Counted from the stretch's first letter, positions 7,755 to 14,516 are shown. The stretch is DNA of 22,468 nucleotides from SZUA-430 sp040381215 (GCA_040381215.1 JBEIHO010000044.1:1-22468), one strand, 5' to 3'. Notes: generated by a model not told the origin, from the letters alone. Translations and numbers: made by a program.

Positions 7755-8626
7755 GCGATCAATGTGTCCCTTGTTGCGTCGACGCAGTGGTTTTCCAGCC
7801 GGCCGATGGATTCGATCTCGACCGTGACGCGGTCGCCAACCTTCAGCCGCACCGGCGGTGTCCGTGCGTTGCCGACGCCTGCCGGGGTGCCGGTGAAGAT
7901 GACGTCGCCGGGCTCGAGGGTGAAGGCTGCCGTGAGGTGCTCGATCTGGGCAGCGATGTCGAAGATCATCTCGGATGTCGAGGCCTTCTGCATGATCTGT
8001 CCGTTGAGCGTGCAGCTGATGGCGAGGGCCTGCGGGTCGGGGACCTCGTCGCGGGTCACGATCCAGGGCCCGGTCGGTCCGTGGGTGTCGAAGCCCTTGC
8101 CCATCATCATGGTGGGGGAGCGGGCCTGCCAGTCGCGGACGCTGACGTCGTTGCCGCACATGTAGCCGGCGATCACCTCGCTGGCGCGCGCGCGCGGCAC
8201 GTTGCGGCAGCGCTTGCCAATCACGACGCAAAGCTCGGCCTCGAAATCGATCTTGTCGGACACGGCCGGGATCTCGATGGCGGCGCCCGGGCCGATGATG
8301 CAGGTGGCCTGCTTGGCGAACCAGACCTGGTGCTCGGGCGGGGTGCGGCCGGTCTCGCGGATGTGGTCCATGTAGTTCATGCCGATGGCCAGCACCTTGC
8401 CGGGACGGGGCAGCGGGGCCTCGAGGCGTATCTTTGCCAGGTCAATCCAGCGCGGGCGCGTGGCGAGGGCCTCGCGCGCCTCGGCCAGGGCCGCGTCGCC
8501 GGCGCGCAGGAATGCCAGCATGGACTGGGGCAGGGTTGGCGCCGCGGTGGCGAGATCGCAAATGCGGTCGCCTTCGACAAGGCCGATGCGGCGGCGATGG
8601 TTTTCGGTGAAGGTCGCGAGTTTCAT
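7751..8626 (-). CDS. Fumarylacetoacetate hydrolase (FAH)-family protein
   Basis: This 291-residue protein belongs to the FAH superfamily, metal-dependent enzymes that hydrolyse, decarboxylate or isomerise acyl-pyruvate-type compounds, often at the end of aromatic catabolism. It has a short N-terminal domain followed by the FAH fold: KVLAIGMNYMDHIRE, the metal-binding DFEAELCVVIGK with Glu129 and Glu131, Asp160 in GYMCGNDVSVRDWQ, the loop FDTHGPTGPWIVTRDE, and the closing GDVIFTGTPAGVG. All three metal ligands are present. No other aromatic-catabolism genes are nearby, so the substrate cannot be named; acylpyruvase, 2-hydroxyhepta-dienedioate isomerase and oxaloacetate-decarboxylase-type activities are all possible. 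The stop overlaps the start of the MFS transporter gene. The ribosome-binding site is weak. Confidence 0.92.
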   Translation of the reverse strand: MKLATFTENHRRRIGLVEGDRICDLATAAPTLPQSMLAFLRAGDAALAEAREALATRPRWIDLAKIRLEAPLPRPGKVLAIGMNYMDHIRETGRTPPEHQVWFAKQATCIIGPGAAIEIPAVSDKIDFEAELCVVIGKRCRNVPRARASEVIAGYMCGNDVSVRDWQARSPTMMMGKGFDTHGPTGPWIVTRDEVPDPQALAISCTLNGQIMQKASTSEMIFDIAAQIEHLTAAFTLEPGDVIFTGTPAGVGNARTPPVRLKVGDRVTVEIESIGRLENHCVDATRDTLIA

Positions 8627-8759
8627 GCGGCCTGCCAGAGCTCCCCGTTATGATGTGCCTCTGTTTAGAGCAGGCCCGGCGGGAAAAATCAGCACCGAAT
8701 CACTTATGTGCCACCTGCAATCTCGTCGCGCTCTGAAATGCAAGGGGCAGAAGGGTTTT

Positions 8760-8790
8760 TTGACCCCTGTGCGCACCAATGCCACATAAT
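8760..8790 (+). promoter_or_regulatory. Candidate sigma-70-type promoter upstream of the HU gene
   Basis: TTGACC at 8760-8765 and CATAAT at 8785-8790 are separated by 19 bp, which is longer than ideal. A second -10-like TATGAT lies at 8794-8799. The start would be about 110 bp upstream of the ATG, leaving a long leader with a hairpin. Other promoters in this AT-richer stretch are possible. Confidence 0.3.
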
Positions 8791-8859
8791 CCCTATGATT
8801 CTGAGGAGTGGCTGCAAAAAAGTGTAGTGAAATCGCCGCGATCTTGTAGATTGCTTAAT

Positions 8860-8896
8860 AGCTGTCTGCTAAACCCAATCATCCCAGACAGTTTTT
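8860..8896 (+). promoter_or_regulatory. Hairpin plus T-run in the HU leader (attenuator-like)
   Basis: CTGTCTG (8862-8868) pairs perfectly with CAGACAG (8885-8891) around a 16-nt loop. A T5 run follows immediately, and then AGGG, the likely ribosome-binding site of the gene that starts at 8909. The form is that of an intrinsic terminator or a structure that could mask the ribosome-binding site. Regulation is inferred from form only. Confidence 0.4.
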
Positions 8897-8908
8897 AGGG
8901 CAAAACAA

Positions 8909-9196
8909 ATGAGCAAATCCGACTTCATCCTTGCCGTGGCCAAGAAGGGCGACCTGCCGAAGGCCGAAGCCAAGCGCGTGATCGAACTGGTGTTCGGCAC
9001 GATCGAGGCCAGCCTCAAGCAGATCAAGAGCGGCGGCAAGCTGCCGATCGGCAATTTCGGCGTCTTCACGGTTGCCAAGCGCCCGGCGCGCATGGGCCGC
9101 AACCCGCGGACCGGCGAAGCGATCAAGATCAAGGCCTCGAAGAAGCTGCGCTTCCGCCCGGCCAAGACGCTCAAGACGGCCGCTGGCATCGTCTGA
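8909..9196 (+). CDS. hup: HU-family nucleoid DNA-binding protein
   Basis: This 95-residue basic protein bends and compacts DNA as a dimer. The N-terminal helices (MSKSDFILAVAKKGDLPKAE) are followed by the beta-arm segment GKLPIGNFGVFTVAKRPAR and the DNA-contact stretch GRNPRTGEAIKIKASKKLRF. The core motif GNFGVF and the RNPxTG turn, whose Pro intercalates into DNA, are intact. Length matches HU/IHF subunits; the sequence is closer to HU than to IHF alpha or beta, because it lacks IHF-specific features that I recognise. The gene stands alone, with its own leader and a strong terminator, and not downstream of lon as in many proteobacteria. The run-up to the ATG holds AGGG at about the right distance. 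Confidence 0.94.
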   Translation: MSKSDFILAVAKKGDLPKAEAKRVIELVFGTIEASLKQIKSGGKLPIGNFGVFTVAKRPARMGRNPRTGEAIKIKASKKLRFRPAKTLKTAAGIV

Positions 9197-9220
9197 GCCT
9201 GGTCGACCGAGAATTCGGTG

Positions 9221-9255
9221 GAGCCCGGTCCGAAAGGTCCGGGCTCTTTTCTTTT
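9221..9255 (+). terminator. Intrinsic terminator of the HU gene
   Basis: GAGCCCGG (9221-9228) pairs with CCGGGCTC (9238-9245). The top of the stem has a T-T mismatch and a GAAA tetraloop closed by CC/GG. TTTTCTTTT follows directly. This is the clearest Rho-independent terminator on the + strand of the window. Confidence 0.9.
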
Positions 9256-9309
9256 GCGCGGGAGGACTGGCGCTCTATGATGCGTGGCATCCCCGTTGCG
9301 GAGTCGCGG

Positions 9310-10569
9310 ATGAAGCGTCTTTCTGCTGCCTTGCTGCTGTCGAGCCTGATCGTTGCCCCGGTCGGGGCGATGTTTGCGATGGTGCCGGCGGACCGCGTCG
9401 ATGAGATCCCTGTCGAGCGCCTTCTGGCCAATCTCGAACGTAACGCGCAGAAGTTGCCCGCCGCCGAGCGGTGGCGCGCGATCGGGCGGGTCCATCTGCT
9501 GGCGTATCTTCGCAAGTCCGAGGCCCTGACCGTCTATCGGGACGATGCCGATCGGCTGGCAGAGGGGCGCATCGATGCCTGCAGCGTTCTTGATGCCGAG
9601 ACCATGGGGCGGGGGTCGCGCGAGAATTTTCCTCCTGCCAAGCCCGGCGAGCGCTGCGAGGCGCGTACCTATACGCTGGGGCCTCGCCGCGAGGCCCCCG
9701 GCGCGCTCGAGGCTGCGCGGCTTCCGGCGGATGGCCATCTGCGGGCGGCCATTGCAGCCTATCGCCAGGCGCGGGTGCTGGAGCGCGGCAACCTGCGCAC
9801 GCGCGTGGCGCTGGCCTTTGCCTATGACAGGGCCGCGCGCGGGCGTGAGGCGCTGGACGAGTTGCGCTTCGTGGCGCGCGAGGGCTTGCGGCGGCTGCCA
9901 AGGGCCGGTCGCAAGGGGGAGCCAGCCTCTGACTGGGAGCTGCACACGGTGCTTTCGGAGGCGCAGGCGCATCTTGCGCTGGTGGCGCGGCAGAAGTCGG
10001 ATCGCAAGCTGGCCGCTGACCTGAAGATGCGCCTTGAGCAGGCGCCTCCCATTGTTGCCGTGACGCCGATCCTCGTGCCGCTGGGCGCGCGCGATGCGTT
10101 CGCCGACCTGGTCGATCCGCAGGCGCAGGTTCGCTTCGATTTTACCGGCCAGGGGCCGGCGCAGCGGGCGGGATGGCTCAGGCCCGATGCGGCCTGGCTG
10201 GTGTGGGATCCCAATCTGAAGGGACGTATCCGCAGCGGCTTCCAGCTGTTCGGCTCGGTGACGTGGGTGGCCTCATGGGACAACGGTTTCCGGGCCCTGG
10301 GTGCGCTTGATGACAATGGCGATGGCGAGCTTGCGGGGCTGGAGCTTGATGGCCTGTCGCTATGGCAGGATGCCAATGGTGACGGCTTCAGCGACGAGGG
10401 TGAAGTGGCGCCGGTGACGGCGCATGGCATCGTGTCCCTTGAATATACGCATGTGCGTGTCAGCGACACCTATTGGGAGAGCGCCGCCGGCGTGCGGTTT
10501 GCCGATGGGCGCGTCCGGCCGACCTATGACTGGCTGTTGACGCCTGATCTGCTGGTGGCCGAAAAATAA
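9310..10569 (+). CDS. Secreted hypothetical protein with two EF-hand calcium loops
   Basis: I do not recognise a named family. From ATG 9310, preceded by GGAG at a good distance, the product is 419 residues and begins with a signal peptide (MKRLSAALLLSSLIVAPVGA). An upstream ATG at 9277 would add 11 residues before the signal. The middle part (about 90-230) is helical and rich in Ala, Arg and Leu, with a TPR-like look (HLRAAIAAYRQARVLERGN). The C-terminal third has two canonical 12-residue EF-hand loops: DDNGDGELAGLE (334-345) and DANGDGFSDEGE (354-365), only eight residues apart, followed by a beta-rich end. The acidic residues at loop positions 1, 5 and 12 are present in both. It is likely a periplasmic or extracellular calcium-binding protein. 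It has no operon partner: a terminator lies before it and a hairpin after it. Confidence 0.75.
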   Translation: MKRLSAALLLSSLIVAPVGAMFAMVPADRVDEIPVERLLANLERNAQKLPAAERWRAIGRVHLLAYLRKSEALTVYRDDADRLAEGRIDACSVLDAETMGRGSRENFPPAKPGERCEARTYTLGPRREAPGALEAARLPADGHLRAAIAAYRQARVLERGNLRTRVALAFAYDRAARGREALDELRFVAREGLRRLPRAGRKGEPASDWELHTVLSEAQAHLALVARQKSDRKLAADLKMRLEQAPPIVAVTPILVPLGARDAFADLVDPQAQVRFDFTGQGPAQRAGWLRPDAAWLVWDPNLKGRIRSGFQLFGSVTWVASWDNGFRALGALDDNGDGELAGLELDGLSLWQDANGDGFSDEGEVAPVTAHGIVSLEYTHVRVSDTYWESAAGVRFADGRVRPTYDWLLTPDLLVAEK

Positions 10570-10597
10570 GGTCCGCACAGGCTGACCCGTGCGGACC
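10561..10597 (-). terminator. Terminator between convergent genes
   Basis: GGTCCGCAC (10570-10578) and GTGCGGACC (10589-10597) form a perfect 9-bp stem with a 10-nt loop. Read on the minus strand the stem is followed by TTATTTTTC, a good T-tract for the oxidoreductase gene. On the plus strand no T-run follows, so it is at best a weak terminator for the EF-hand gene, whose stop codon lies within the T-tract region. Confidence 0.75.
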
Positions 10598-10611
10598 GGT
10601 TGCCGGTGCGG

Positions 10612-11613
10612 CTAGAACTCGAGGCAGATCTTGCCGAAGTGCTTCTGGGAACGCTGATGCGCGAAGGCGCCGGCGATGTCGTCGAGCGGGAAGCGGCTGT
10701 CGATCACTGGCTTGATGCCGTTGGCCTCGATGGCGGCGATCATGTTGACCTGGTCCTCGCGCGAGCCGACCGTGATGCCCTTGACGGCGACGGACTTGCT
10801 CATCTGGAGGGCGGTCATGACCTCGCCGGACCAGCCTGTCAGCACGCCGATCAGCGAGACGTGGCCGCCGATGCGGCAGGCGGTGATCGACTGGTTCAGC
10901 GTGCCGGGGCCTCCGACCTCGATGACGGCATCGACACCCTGGCCGGCCCACTCGGCGGCGCTGCGGCCCCAGTTCGTGTCGGTCTTGTAGTTGATGACGT
11001 GGTCGGCGCCGAGGTCCTTGAGGCGGGCGAGTTTCTCGTCGGAGGATGACGTGGACACGACGCGGGCGCCGGCGGCCTTGGCGATCTGCAGCGCGAAGAT
11101 CGACACGCCGCCCGTGCCTTGCGTCAGCACCACGCTGCCGGGCCTGATGGCCGCGTCGACGATGAGGGCGCGCCAGGCGGTCAGTGCCGCGCAGGGCAGG
11201 GTGGCTGCCTCGGTCAGGCTCCAGCCCTTCGGGATCCGCGTGAAGGCGGTCGCGGGCATGGCCACGTGCTCGGCGGCGAAGCCGTCGACGTGGTCACCGG
11301 GTACGCCCATCACGCGCTCCAGCGCCGGGCCGCCGCCGGCCCAGTTCGGGAAGAAGGTCGAGAGAACCTGGTCGCCGGGCTTGAAGGCCGTCACGCCTGC
11401 GCCCACGGCAACGACGTCACCGGCGCCGTCCGACATCGGGATGCGGCCGTCGGCCACCGGGATCATGCCGTAGACCACGGCGAGGTCGTGGAAGTTCAGC
11501 GAGCTGGCGCGGACGCGGACCAGGATCTCGCCCGGGCCGGGGCTTGGGTCGTTGCGGGTCTCGATGACGAGCTTGTCGGGGGCGCCCTGCGCCTTCACGG
11601 CTGCGACTTTCAT
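10612..11613 (-). CDS. Zinc-less medium-chain dehydrogenase/quinone oxidoreductase-like protein
   Basis: This 333-residue member of the MDR superfamily is a cytoplasmic NAD(P)H-dependent oxidoreductase acting on alcohols, quinones or enones. The GroES-like N-terminal half reads SSLNFHDLAVVYGMIP and MSDGAGDVVAVGAGV. The nucleotide-binding half has VVLTQGTGGVSIFALQIAKA and, after the second strand, STSSSDEKLARLKDLGADHVINYK. The Cys that would bind catalytic zinc is replaced (Asn-Phe-His-Asp in place of Cys-His-x-Asp), and the four-Cys structural zinc lobe is absent, so a quinone-reductase-like, metal-free mechanism is likely. GAGGAG precedes the ATG. The gene lies about 100 bp downstream of a small secreted-protein gene on the same strand, with no clear functional link. 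Its substrate cannot be inferred. Confidence 0.9.
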   Translation of the reverse strand: MKVAAVKAQGAPDKLVIETRNDPSPGPGEILVRVRASSLNFHDLAVVYGMIPVADGRIPMSDGAGDVVAVGAGVTAFKPGDQVLSTFFPNWAGGGPALERVMGVPGDHVDGFAAEHVAMPATAFTRIPKGWSLTEAATLPCAALTAWRALIVDAAIRPGSVVLTQGTGGVSIFALQIAKAAGARVVSTSSSDEKLARLKDLGADHVINYKTDTNWGRSAAEWAGQGVDAVIEVGGPGTLNQSITACRIGGHVSLIGVLTGWSGEVMTALQMSKSVAVKGITVGSREDQVNMIAAIEANGIKPVIDSRFPLDDIAGAFAHQRSQKHFGKICLEF

Positions 11614-11712
11614 GGTTGGCTCCTCAATGGGAATGGTTGGATGGGCGCAACCTAGTGAGGGCGGCCTTGCGTGTCCACGGCCGGCCGCGCTCCCCTGCGG
11701 TCAGTGCATCGC

Positions 11713-12192
11713 CTAGTCGTTGCACAATGCCTTGTGTTTATTCTGGGCGCTCTCGTTCACGATGGCATTGACGTCCTTGCGCTCGGCGTAGAAGGCATTC
11801 CAGCCCGCGATGATCAGCTTGCTGGCCGTGCATCGGTTGTCCGGGGACTGGTCCTTTGCAGCGCCGAAATTATCCGTATTGGTGTTCAGCAGGGTGTGCC
11901 AGCCATCCATGGCTGACGTCTTTTCGGCCCGCTCGCCCAGGTCCTTGTGGATTTTCCTGCTGAAACAGTCGCCAATTTCCGGGTCGGCCTTGGCGTCGGT
12001 CAGCACGACCTTGAGGGCCTTCCGCCGTCCCGGTGCGCCACTCTTGTTGGCGGTGTCCCAATTTTCAAAGACGGGCCAGCATTTATCGAGGTTGATCCCG
12101 TCATACGGCGACGCCGTCGCGCTTGGTGCGGACAGGGCGGCGCAAAGCGTGGTCGCGAGCGCAACTGAAACTGCAAGTGCTGCTGACTTCAT
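11713..12192 (-). CDS. Small secreted protein of unknown function
   Basis: No family is recognised. I chose ATG at 12192 because GGGAGAA precedes it and a signal peptide begins there (MKSAALAVSVALATTLCAAL, with likely cleavage after SATASP or nearby); an upstream ATG would add 12 polar residues. The product is 159 residues. The mature part is hydrophilic, with Cys residues in DKCWPVF, GDCFSRK, DNRCTASK and the terminal KALCND, which allows two disulfide bonds. The charged helical stretch IHKDLGERAEKTSAMDGWHTLL and the closing IVNESAQNKHKALCND are notable. A periplasmic or secreted location is likely. The gene lies between the tRNA-Pro gene upstream and the MDR gene downstream, both on the same strand. 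Codon choice looks like that of its neighbours. Confidence 0.7.
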   Translation of the reverse strand: MKSAALAVSVALATTLCAALSAPSATASPYDGINLDKCWPVFENWDTANKSGAPGRRKALKVVLTDAKADPEIGDCFSRKIHKDLGERAEKTSAMDGWHTLLNTNTDNFGAAKDQSPDNRCTASKLIIAGWNAFYAERKDVNAIVNESAQNKHKALCND

Positions 12193-12374
12193 GGTGGGTT
12201 CTCCCGGCGTGGCTGAATGAAGCGGCAAGGGTACATGAAGGCCATCCTGCCTTCCAGAGCCCGGCCTCAGGGTGGTCCGCCAAGCCTGTCGGCGGCGCCT
12301 TTTGCTTGATGTCAGCGTCCCCGCGGCCGAAGGGGCGTGCTTCGGGATCTGGACGCGGGTCGTGTCGTGAAAAC

Positions 12375-12451
12375 TGGTCGGAGAGAGAGGATTTGAACCT
12401 CCGGCCCCTGCCTCCCGAAAGCAGTGCTCTACCAGGCTGAGCTACTCTCCG
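12375..12451 (-). tRNA. tRNA-Pro (anticodon CGG)
   Basis: Read on the minus strand, the acceptor arms CGGAGAG (12445-12451) and CTCTCCG (12379-12385) pair fully. The D arm AGCTCAGCCTGGTAGAGC, the anticodon arm CTGCT-TTCGGGA-GGCAG with anticodon CGG, and the T arm GGAGGTTCGAATCCTCT are all standard. A discriminator A and an encoded CCA (12375-12377) follow, making 77 nt. Confidence 0.97.
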
Positions 12452-12468
12452 AATACCAGTTCTTGTGC

Positions 12469-12488
12469 GGATGCGATTTGTCGCATCC
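12469..12488 (-). promoter_or_regulatory. Perfect hairpin in the tRNA-Pro precursor leader
   Basis: GGATGCGA (12469-12476) and TCGCATCC (12481-12488) form an 8-bp stem with a 4-nt loop. It lies between the predicted promoter (12528-12556) and the mature 5' end of tRNA-Pro at 12451. A role in processing of the precursor is a guess. Confidence 0.4.
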
Positions 12489-12527
12489 TTCGGCGGCTGG
12501 AGGGCCACCGATGCTCGGGAGGGCGGT

Positions 12528-12556
12528 CTTATACAGGCTGGTCAGGTGAGGGGCAA
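12528..12556 (-). promoter_or_regulatory. Sigma-70-type promoter of tRNA-Pro
   Basis: On the minus strand TTGCCC (12551-12556) and TATAAG (12528-12533) are spaced exactly 17 bp apart. Transcription should begin near 12521, about 70 nt before the tRNA. No other minus-strand gene begins here. Confidence 0.65.
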
Positions 12557-12626
12557 GGCAGGCACAGTGGACATATCTGCCAAATCCGGGTTTTTTTGAC
12601 GCATTATCCAAATAAGGGGGGCTCTC

Positions 12627-13751
12627 ATGCGCATTGTGCTGGCTGGTGTCGTGTTCCTGCTGTTGATCGCCGTGTCCTATCTCCTGCTCTGGCCGGTCCG
12701 GATCGAGCCGGTGGAGGTCAAGGTTCTTCCCAACCCGGGCTTTACCCAGGCCTTTGCGCCCAATGTGGCGCTGCGGCAGGCCCGCTTCGCCGACAACGGG
12801 CTTGGCAAGGGGCCTGAGGATGTCGCGGTCAAGGATGGCTATGCCTATACCGGCCTCGAGGATGGGCGCATCGTTCGTGTACGGATCGACAATGCGGCCG
12901 CGCCCGGTGCGCCGGCGACGTCGGTGGGAACCGTCGAGCCCTTTGCCAACACGGGCGGGCGCCCGCTGGGGCTGCAGCATGATCCCTTCGGCAACATCGT
13001 CGTTGCCGACGCGCGCCAGGGCCTGCTTGCCATCAATCCGCAGGGGCGTGTCTTCAACGTGGCGCGCAGCCATGCCGGCGTGCCGCTGCGCTTCGTCGAT
13101 GACCTCGACATTGCGAAAGACGGGACAATCTATTTCTCGGATGCCTCGCAGCGCTTCGGCATCGAGGAGTATGCCCTCGACTTCTATGAAGGCCAGATGA
13201 CCGGGCGCCTGTTCTCGTTCAGCCCGGCTTCCGGGCGCATCGAGGAAAAGGCGGGCGGGCTTGCCTTTGCCAATGGCGTGGCGCTGGGCCCGGACGAGGA
13301 GTACGTGCTGGTCAACGAGACCGCTGCGCACCGCATCACGCGGGTGTGGCTGAAGGGGCCCAAGGCTGGCACCAAGGATGTGTTCATCGAGAACCTGCCC
13401 GGTTATCCCGACAACCTGTCCTATAACGGGCGGGGCCTGTTCTGGGTTGCCCTGGCCGGTCCGCGCTCGCAGGGGCTTGAGGACATGCTGCCCAACCCGT
13501 TCCTGCGCAAGATCTTCTATCGCCTGCAGATGCTGGGCTTGTCGTCGGCACCGGTGCCGGAACGCTACGGCTGCATCGTGGCGATCGACCTTCAGGGCCG
13601 GGTCGTTGCCACGCTCCAGGATCCGGGGGGCATGAAGATCTTCAACATCACCAGCGTCAACGAGAAGGACGGCCTGCTGTACCTGGGCGGGCTCGAGATG
13701 GATCGATTTGCCACCATCCCGGTGCCGCCCCAGTTGCTGGGGCCGCGCTGA
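12627..13751 (+). CDS. Membrane-anchored SMP-30/strictosidine-synthase-like beta-propeller protein
   Basis: This 374-residue protein begins with a membrane anchor or uncleaved signal (residues 1-23, MRIVLAGVVFLLLIAVSYLL), so the propeller should lie in the periplasm. Repeated blade motifs are visible: GPEDVAVKDGYAYTGLEDGR, GGRPLGLQHDPFGNIVVADA, VDDLDIAKDGTIYFSDAS, FANGVALGPDEEYVLVNET, LPGYPDNLSYNGRGLFWVAL, and the end block. This pattern fits the strictosidine synthase/SMP-30/gluconolactonase superfamily, which includes lactonases and arylesterases using a bound calcium. The Asn/Asp in the FVDDLDI, FANGVAL and GYPDNLSY blades sit where the metal ligands usually are. The substrate is unknown; true strictosidine synthesis is not expected in bacteria. 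GGGGGG lies before the ATG. The gene is flanked by two tRNA genes and stands alone. Confidence 0.87.
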   Translation: MRIVLAGVVFLLLIAVSYLLLWPVRIEPVEVKVLPNPGFTQAFAPNVALRQARFADNGLGKGPEDVAVKDGYAYTGLEDGRIVRVRIDNAAAPGAPATSVGTVEPFANTGGRPLGLQHDPFGNIVVADARQGLLAINPQGRVFNVARSHAGVPLRFVDDLDIAKDGTIYFSDASQRFGIEEYALDFYEGQMTGRLFSFSPASGRIEEKAGGLAFANGVALGPDEEYVLVNETAAHRITRVWLKGPKAGTKDVFIENLPGYPDNLSYNGRGLFWVALAGPRSQGLEDMLPNPFLRKIFYRLQMLGLSSAPVPERYGCIVAIDLQGRVVATLQDPGGMKIFNITSVNEKDGLLYLGGLEMDRFATIPVPPQLLGPR

Positions 13752-13764
13752 CAGGCCATTGCCC

Positions 13765-13809
13765 GGCGGTGCATGGCTTGGCGGTGCATGGCTTGGCGGT
13801 GCATAGCCC
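13765..13809. repeat. Three tandem 15-bp repeats
   Basis: The unit GGCGGTGCATGGCTT occurs at 13765-13779 and 13780-13794. A third copy, GGCGGTGCATAGCCC, lies at 13795-13809 with three changes. The array lies right after the SMP-30-like gene in non-coding DNA, so copy number may vary between strains. Confidence 0.85.
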
Positions 13810-13817
13810 GGCAGGGA

Positions 13818-13846
13818 TTGCGTTGGGCCAGCGGGGCCATTATGGT
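13818..13846 (+). promoter_or_regulatory. Candidate promoter of tRNA-Gln
   Basis: TTGCGT (13818-13823) and TATGGT (13841-13846) are separated by 17 bp. Transcription would start near 13853, about 36 nt before the tRNA. The -10 lies inside a small dyad (GGGGCCAT-T-ATGGTCCC, 13833-13849), which could alternatively be part of the upstream gene's 3' end. Confidence 0.45.
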
Positions 13847-13888
13847 CCCGCGCTCTTTGCAACCGGGTGTGATCCCGGCGCCGGTCAT

Positions 13889-13963
13889 TGGGGTATAGCC
13901 AAGCGGTAAGGCAGCGGATTTTGATTCCGCCATTCCTAGGTTCGAATCCTAGTACCCCAGCCA
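13889..13963 (+). tRNA. tRNA-Gln (anticodon TTG)
   Basis: Acceptor arms TGGGGTA (13889-13895) and TACCCCA (13953-13959) pair fully. The D arm AGCCAAGCGGTAAGGCA, the anticodon loop TTTTGAT with anticodon TTG, and the T arm CTAGGTTCGAATCCTAG are standard. A discriminator G and encoded CCA (13961-13963) complete 75 nt. Confidence 0.97.
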
Positions 13964-14170
13964 ACCCTTTGATTTTCCTGGATGCCTTGTGACACGAGAG
14001 ACACTTTCGTCGGGTGTTTCGCGATGTGTGTTTCGTGGGTGGTCGGTGTGTCTCCTGCGGTTGATCGTGACCTTGAACAATAGGGGAACATCTGTCGCTT
14101 TTCGAGGTGGCGGGGTGACGCAGGGTGCTCGGGTTGAGGTCGTCCCCCGTCTGCAGGTGTTCCTTACTGC

Positions 14171-14239
14171 GTGAGGGCCCTCATCCGTCTCGCTGCTTCG
14201 CAGCGATCCACCTTCTCCCGCTTTGCGGGAGAAGGGCAA
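14171..14239 (+). repeat. Palindromic intergenic repeat R1, copy 1
   Basis: This 69-bp element contains two hairpins: TCGCTGC-TTC-GCAGCGA, and CTTCTCCCGC paired with GCGGGAGAAG around a short loop. It is identical to copy 2 (14448-14516) except for one base (CTTT against CTCT in the second loop). Elements of this build are frequent between genes in alphaproteobacterial genomes, as I recall. Confidence 0.9.
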
Positions 14240-14328
14240 GTCATACGCGCAGTATCCTCAAAGCGCATAGCCCTACGCTTGCTGCCGCGGGAGAAGGGCA
14301 AATCACTCTCGTAGTGTTTTCAAAACGC
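14240..14328. repeat. Two degenerate direct repeats between R1 copies
   Basis: The stretch beginning GTCATACGCGCAGTATCCTC after copy 1, and the stretch beginning ATCACTCTCGTAGTGTTTTC at about 14300, share a core (CTCAAAGCGCATAGCCCT against TTCAAAACGCATAGCCCT). Each follows GGGAGAAGGGCAA, so this looks like a diverged tandem duplication of the repeat's flank. Confidence 0.6.
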
Positions 14329-14330
14329 AT

Positions 14331-14399
14331 AGCCCTTCCCTCGCGCTTGCGCGGGGGAAGGTGGCGCGCCGCGTGAGCGGCGTGACGGATGGGGGGCGC
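14331..14399 (-). repeat. Palindromic repeat R1, diverged inverted copy
   Basis: Read on the minus strand this matches R1 in order: a GGCGCC/CCATCCGTC start, the inner hairpin CGCCGC-TGAG-like-GCGGCG, then CCACCTTCCCCCGCGC with its partner GCGCGAGGGAAGGGC. It is more diverged than copies 1 and 2 and has the opposite orientation. Confidence 0.7.
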
Positions 14400-14447
14400 C
14401 TCAACATGTCCCCGATTGGCTGGTAGCGGGCGGGATGGTGGGTGTGG

Positions 14448-14516
14448 GTGAGGGCCCTCATCCGTCTCGCTGCTTCGCAGCGATCCACCTTCTCCCGCTC
14501 TGCGGGAGAAGGGCAA
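14448..14516 (+). repeat. Palindromic intergenic repeat R1, copy 2
   Basis: This copy matches copy 1 (14171-14239) at 68 of 69 positions and keeps both hairpins. It lies just downstream of the SOUL gene's 3' end. Near identity to copy 1 beside a much more diverged inverted copy suggests recent duplication or gene conversion. Confidence 0.9.

Noticed and set aside
7755..8231. N-terminal extension of the MFS transporter frame into the FAH gene
   Set aside because: The sequence there is the antiparallel frame of the hydrolase and contains no membrane segment; the ATG at 7754 overlapping the FAH stop starts exactly at the transporter's first helix region.
12270..12310. A plus-strand hairpin CCGCC...GGCGG followed by CGCCTTTTGCTT as a terminator
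   Set aside because: No plus-strand gene ends here, and the strand of the T-run does not serve the minus-strand tRNA-Pro or the secreted-protein gene.
12375..13963. An integrated island between tRNA-Pro and tRNA-Gln
   Set aside because: No duplicate of either tRNA 3' end, no integrase and no composition change; the only gene between them looks like an ordinary chromosomal gene.
13989..14174. A 61-codon plus-strand open frame after tRNA-Gln
   Set aside because: No ribosome-binding site, no similarity that I recognise, and it runs into the repeat region.
14241..14516. Minus-strand open frames with peptide RAGEGGSLRSSETDEG
   Set aside because: The peptide is a translation of the palindromic repeat itself, often mis-annotated as small proteins in related genomes.
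14171..14516. A CRISPR array from the spaced 69-bp repeats
   Set aside because: Only two good copies, far apart, with long internal palindromes, unequal spacing, an inverted copy between them and no cas gene.
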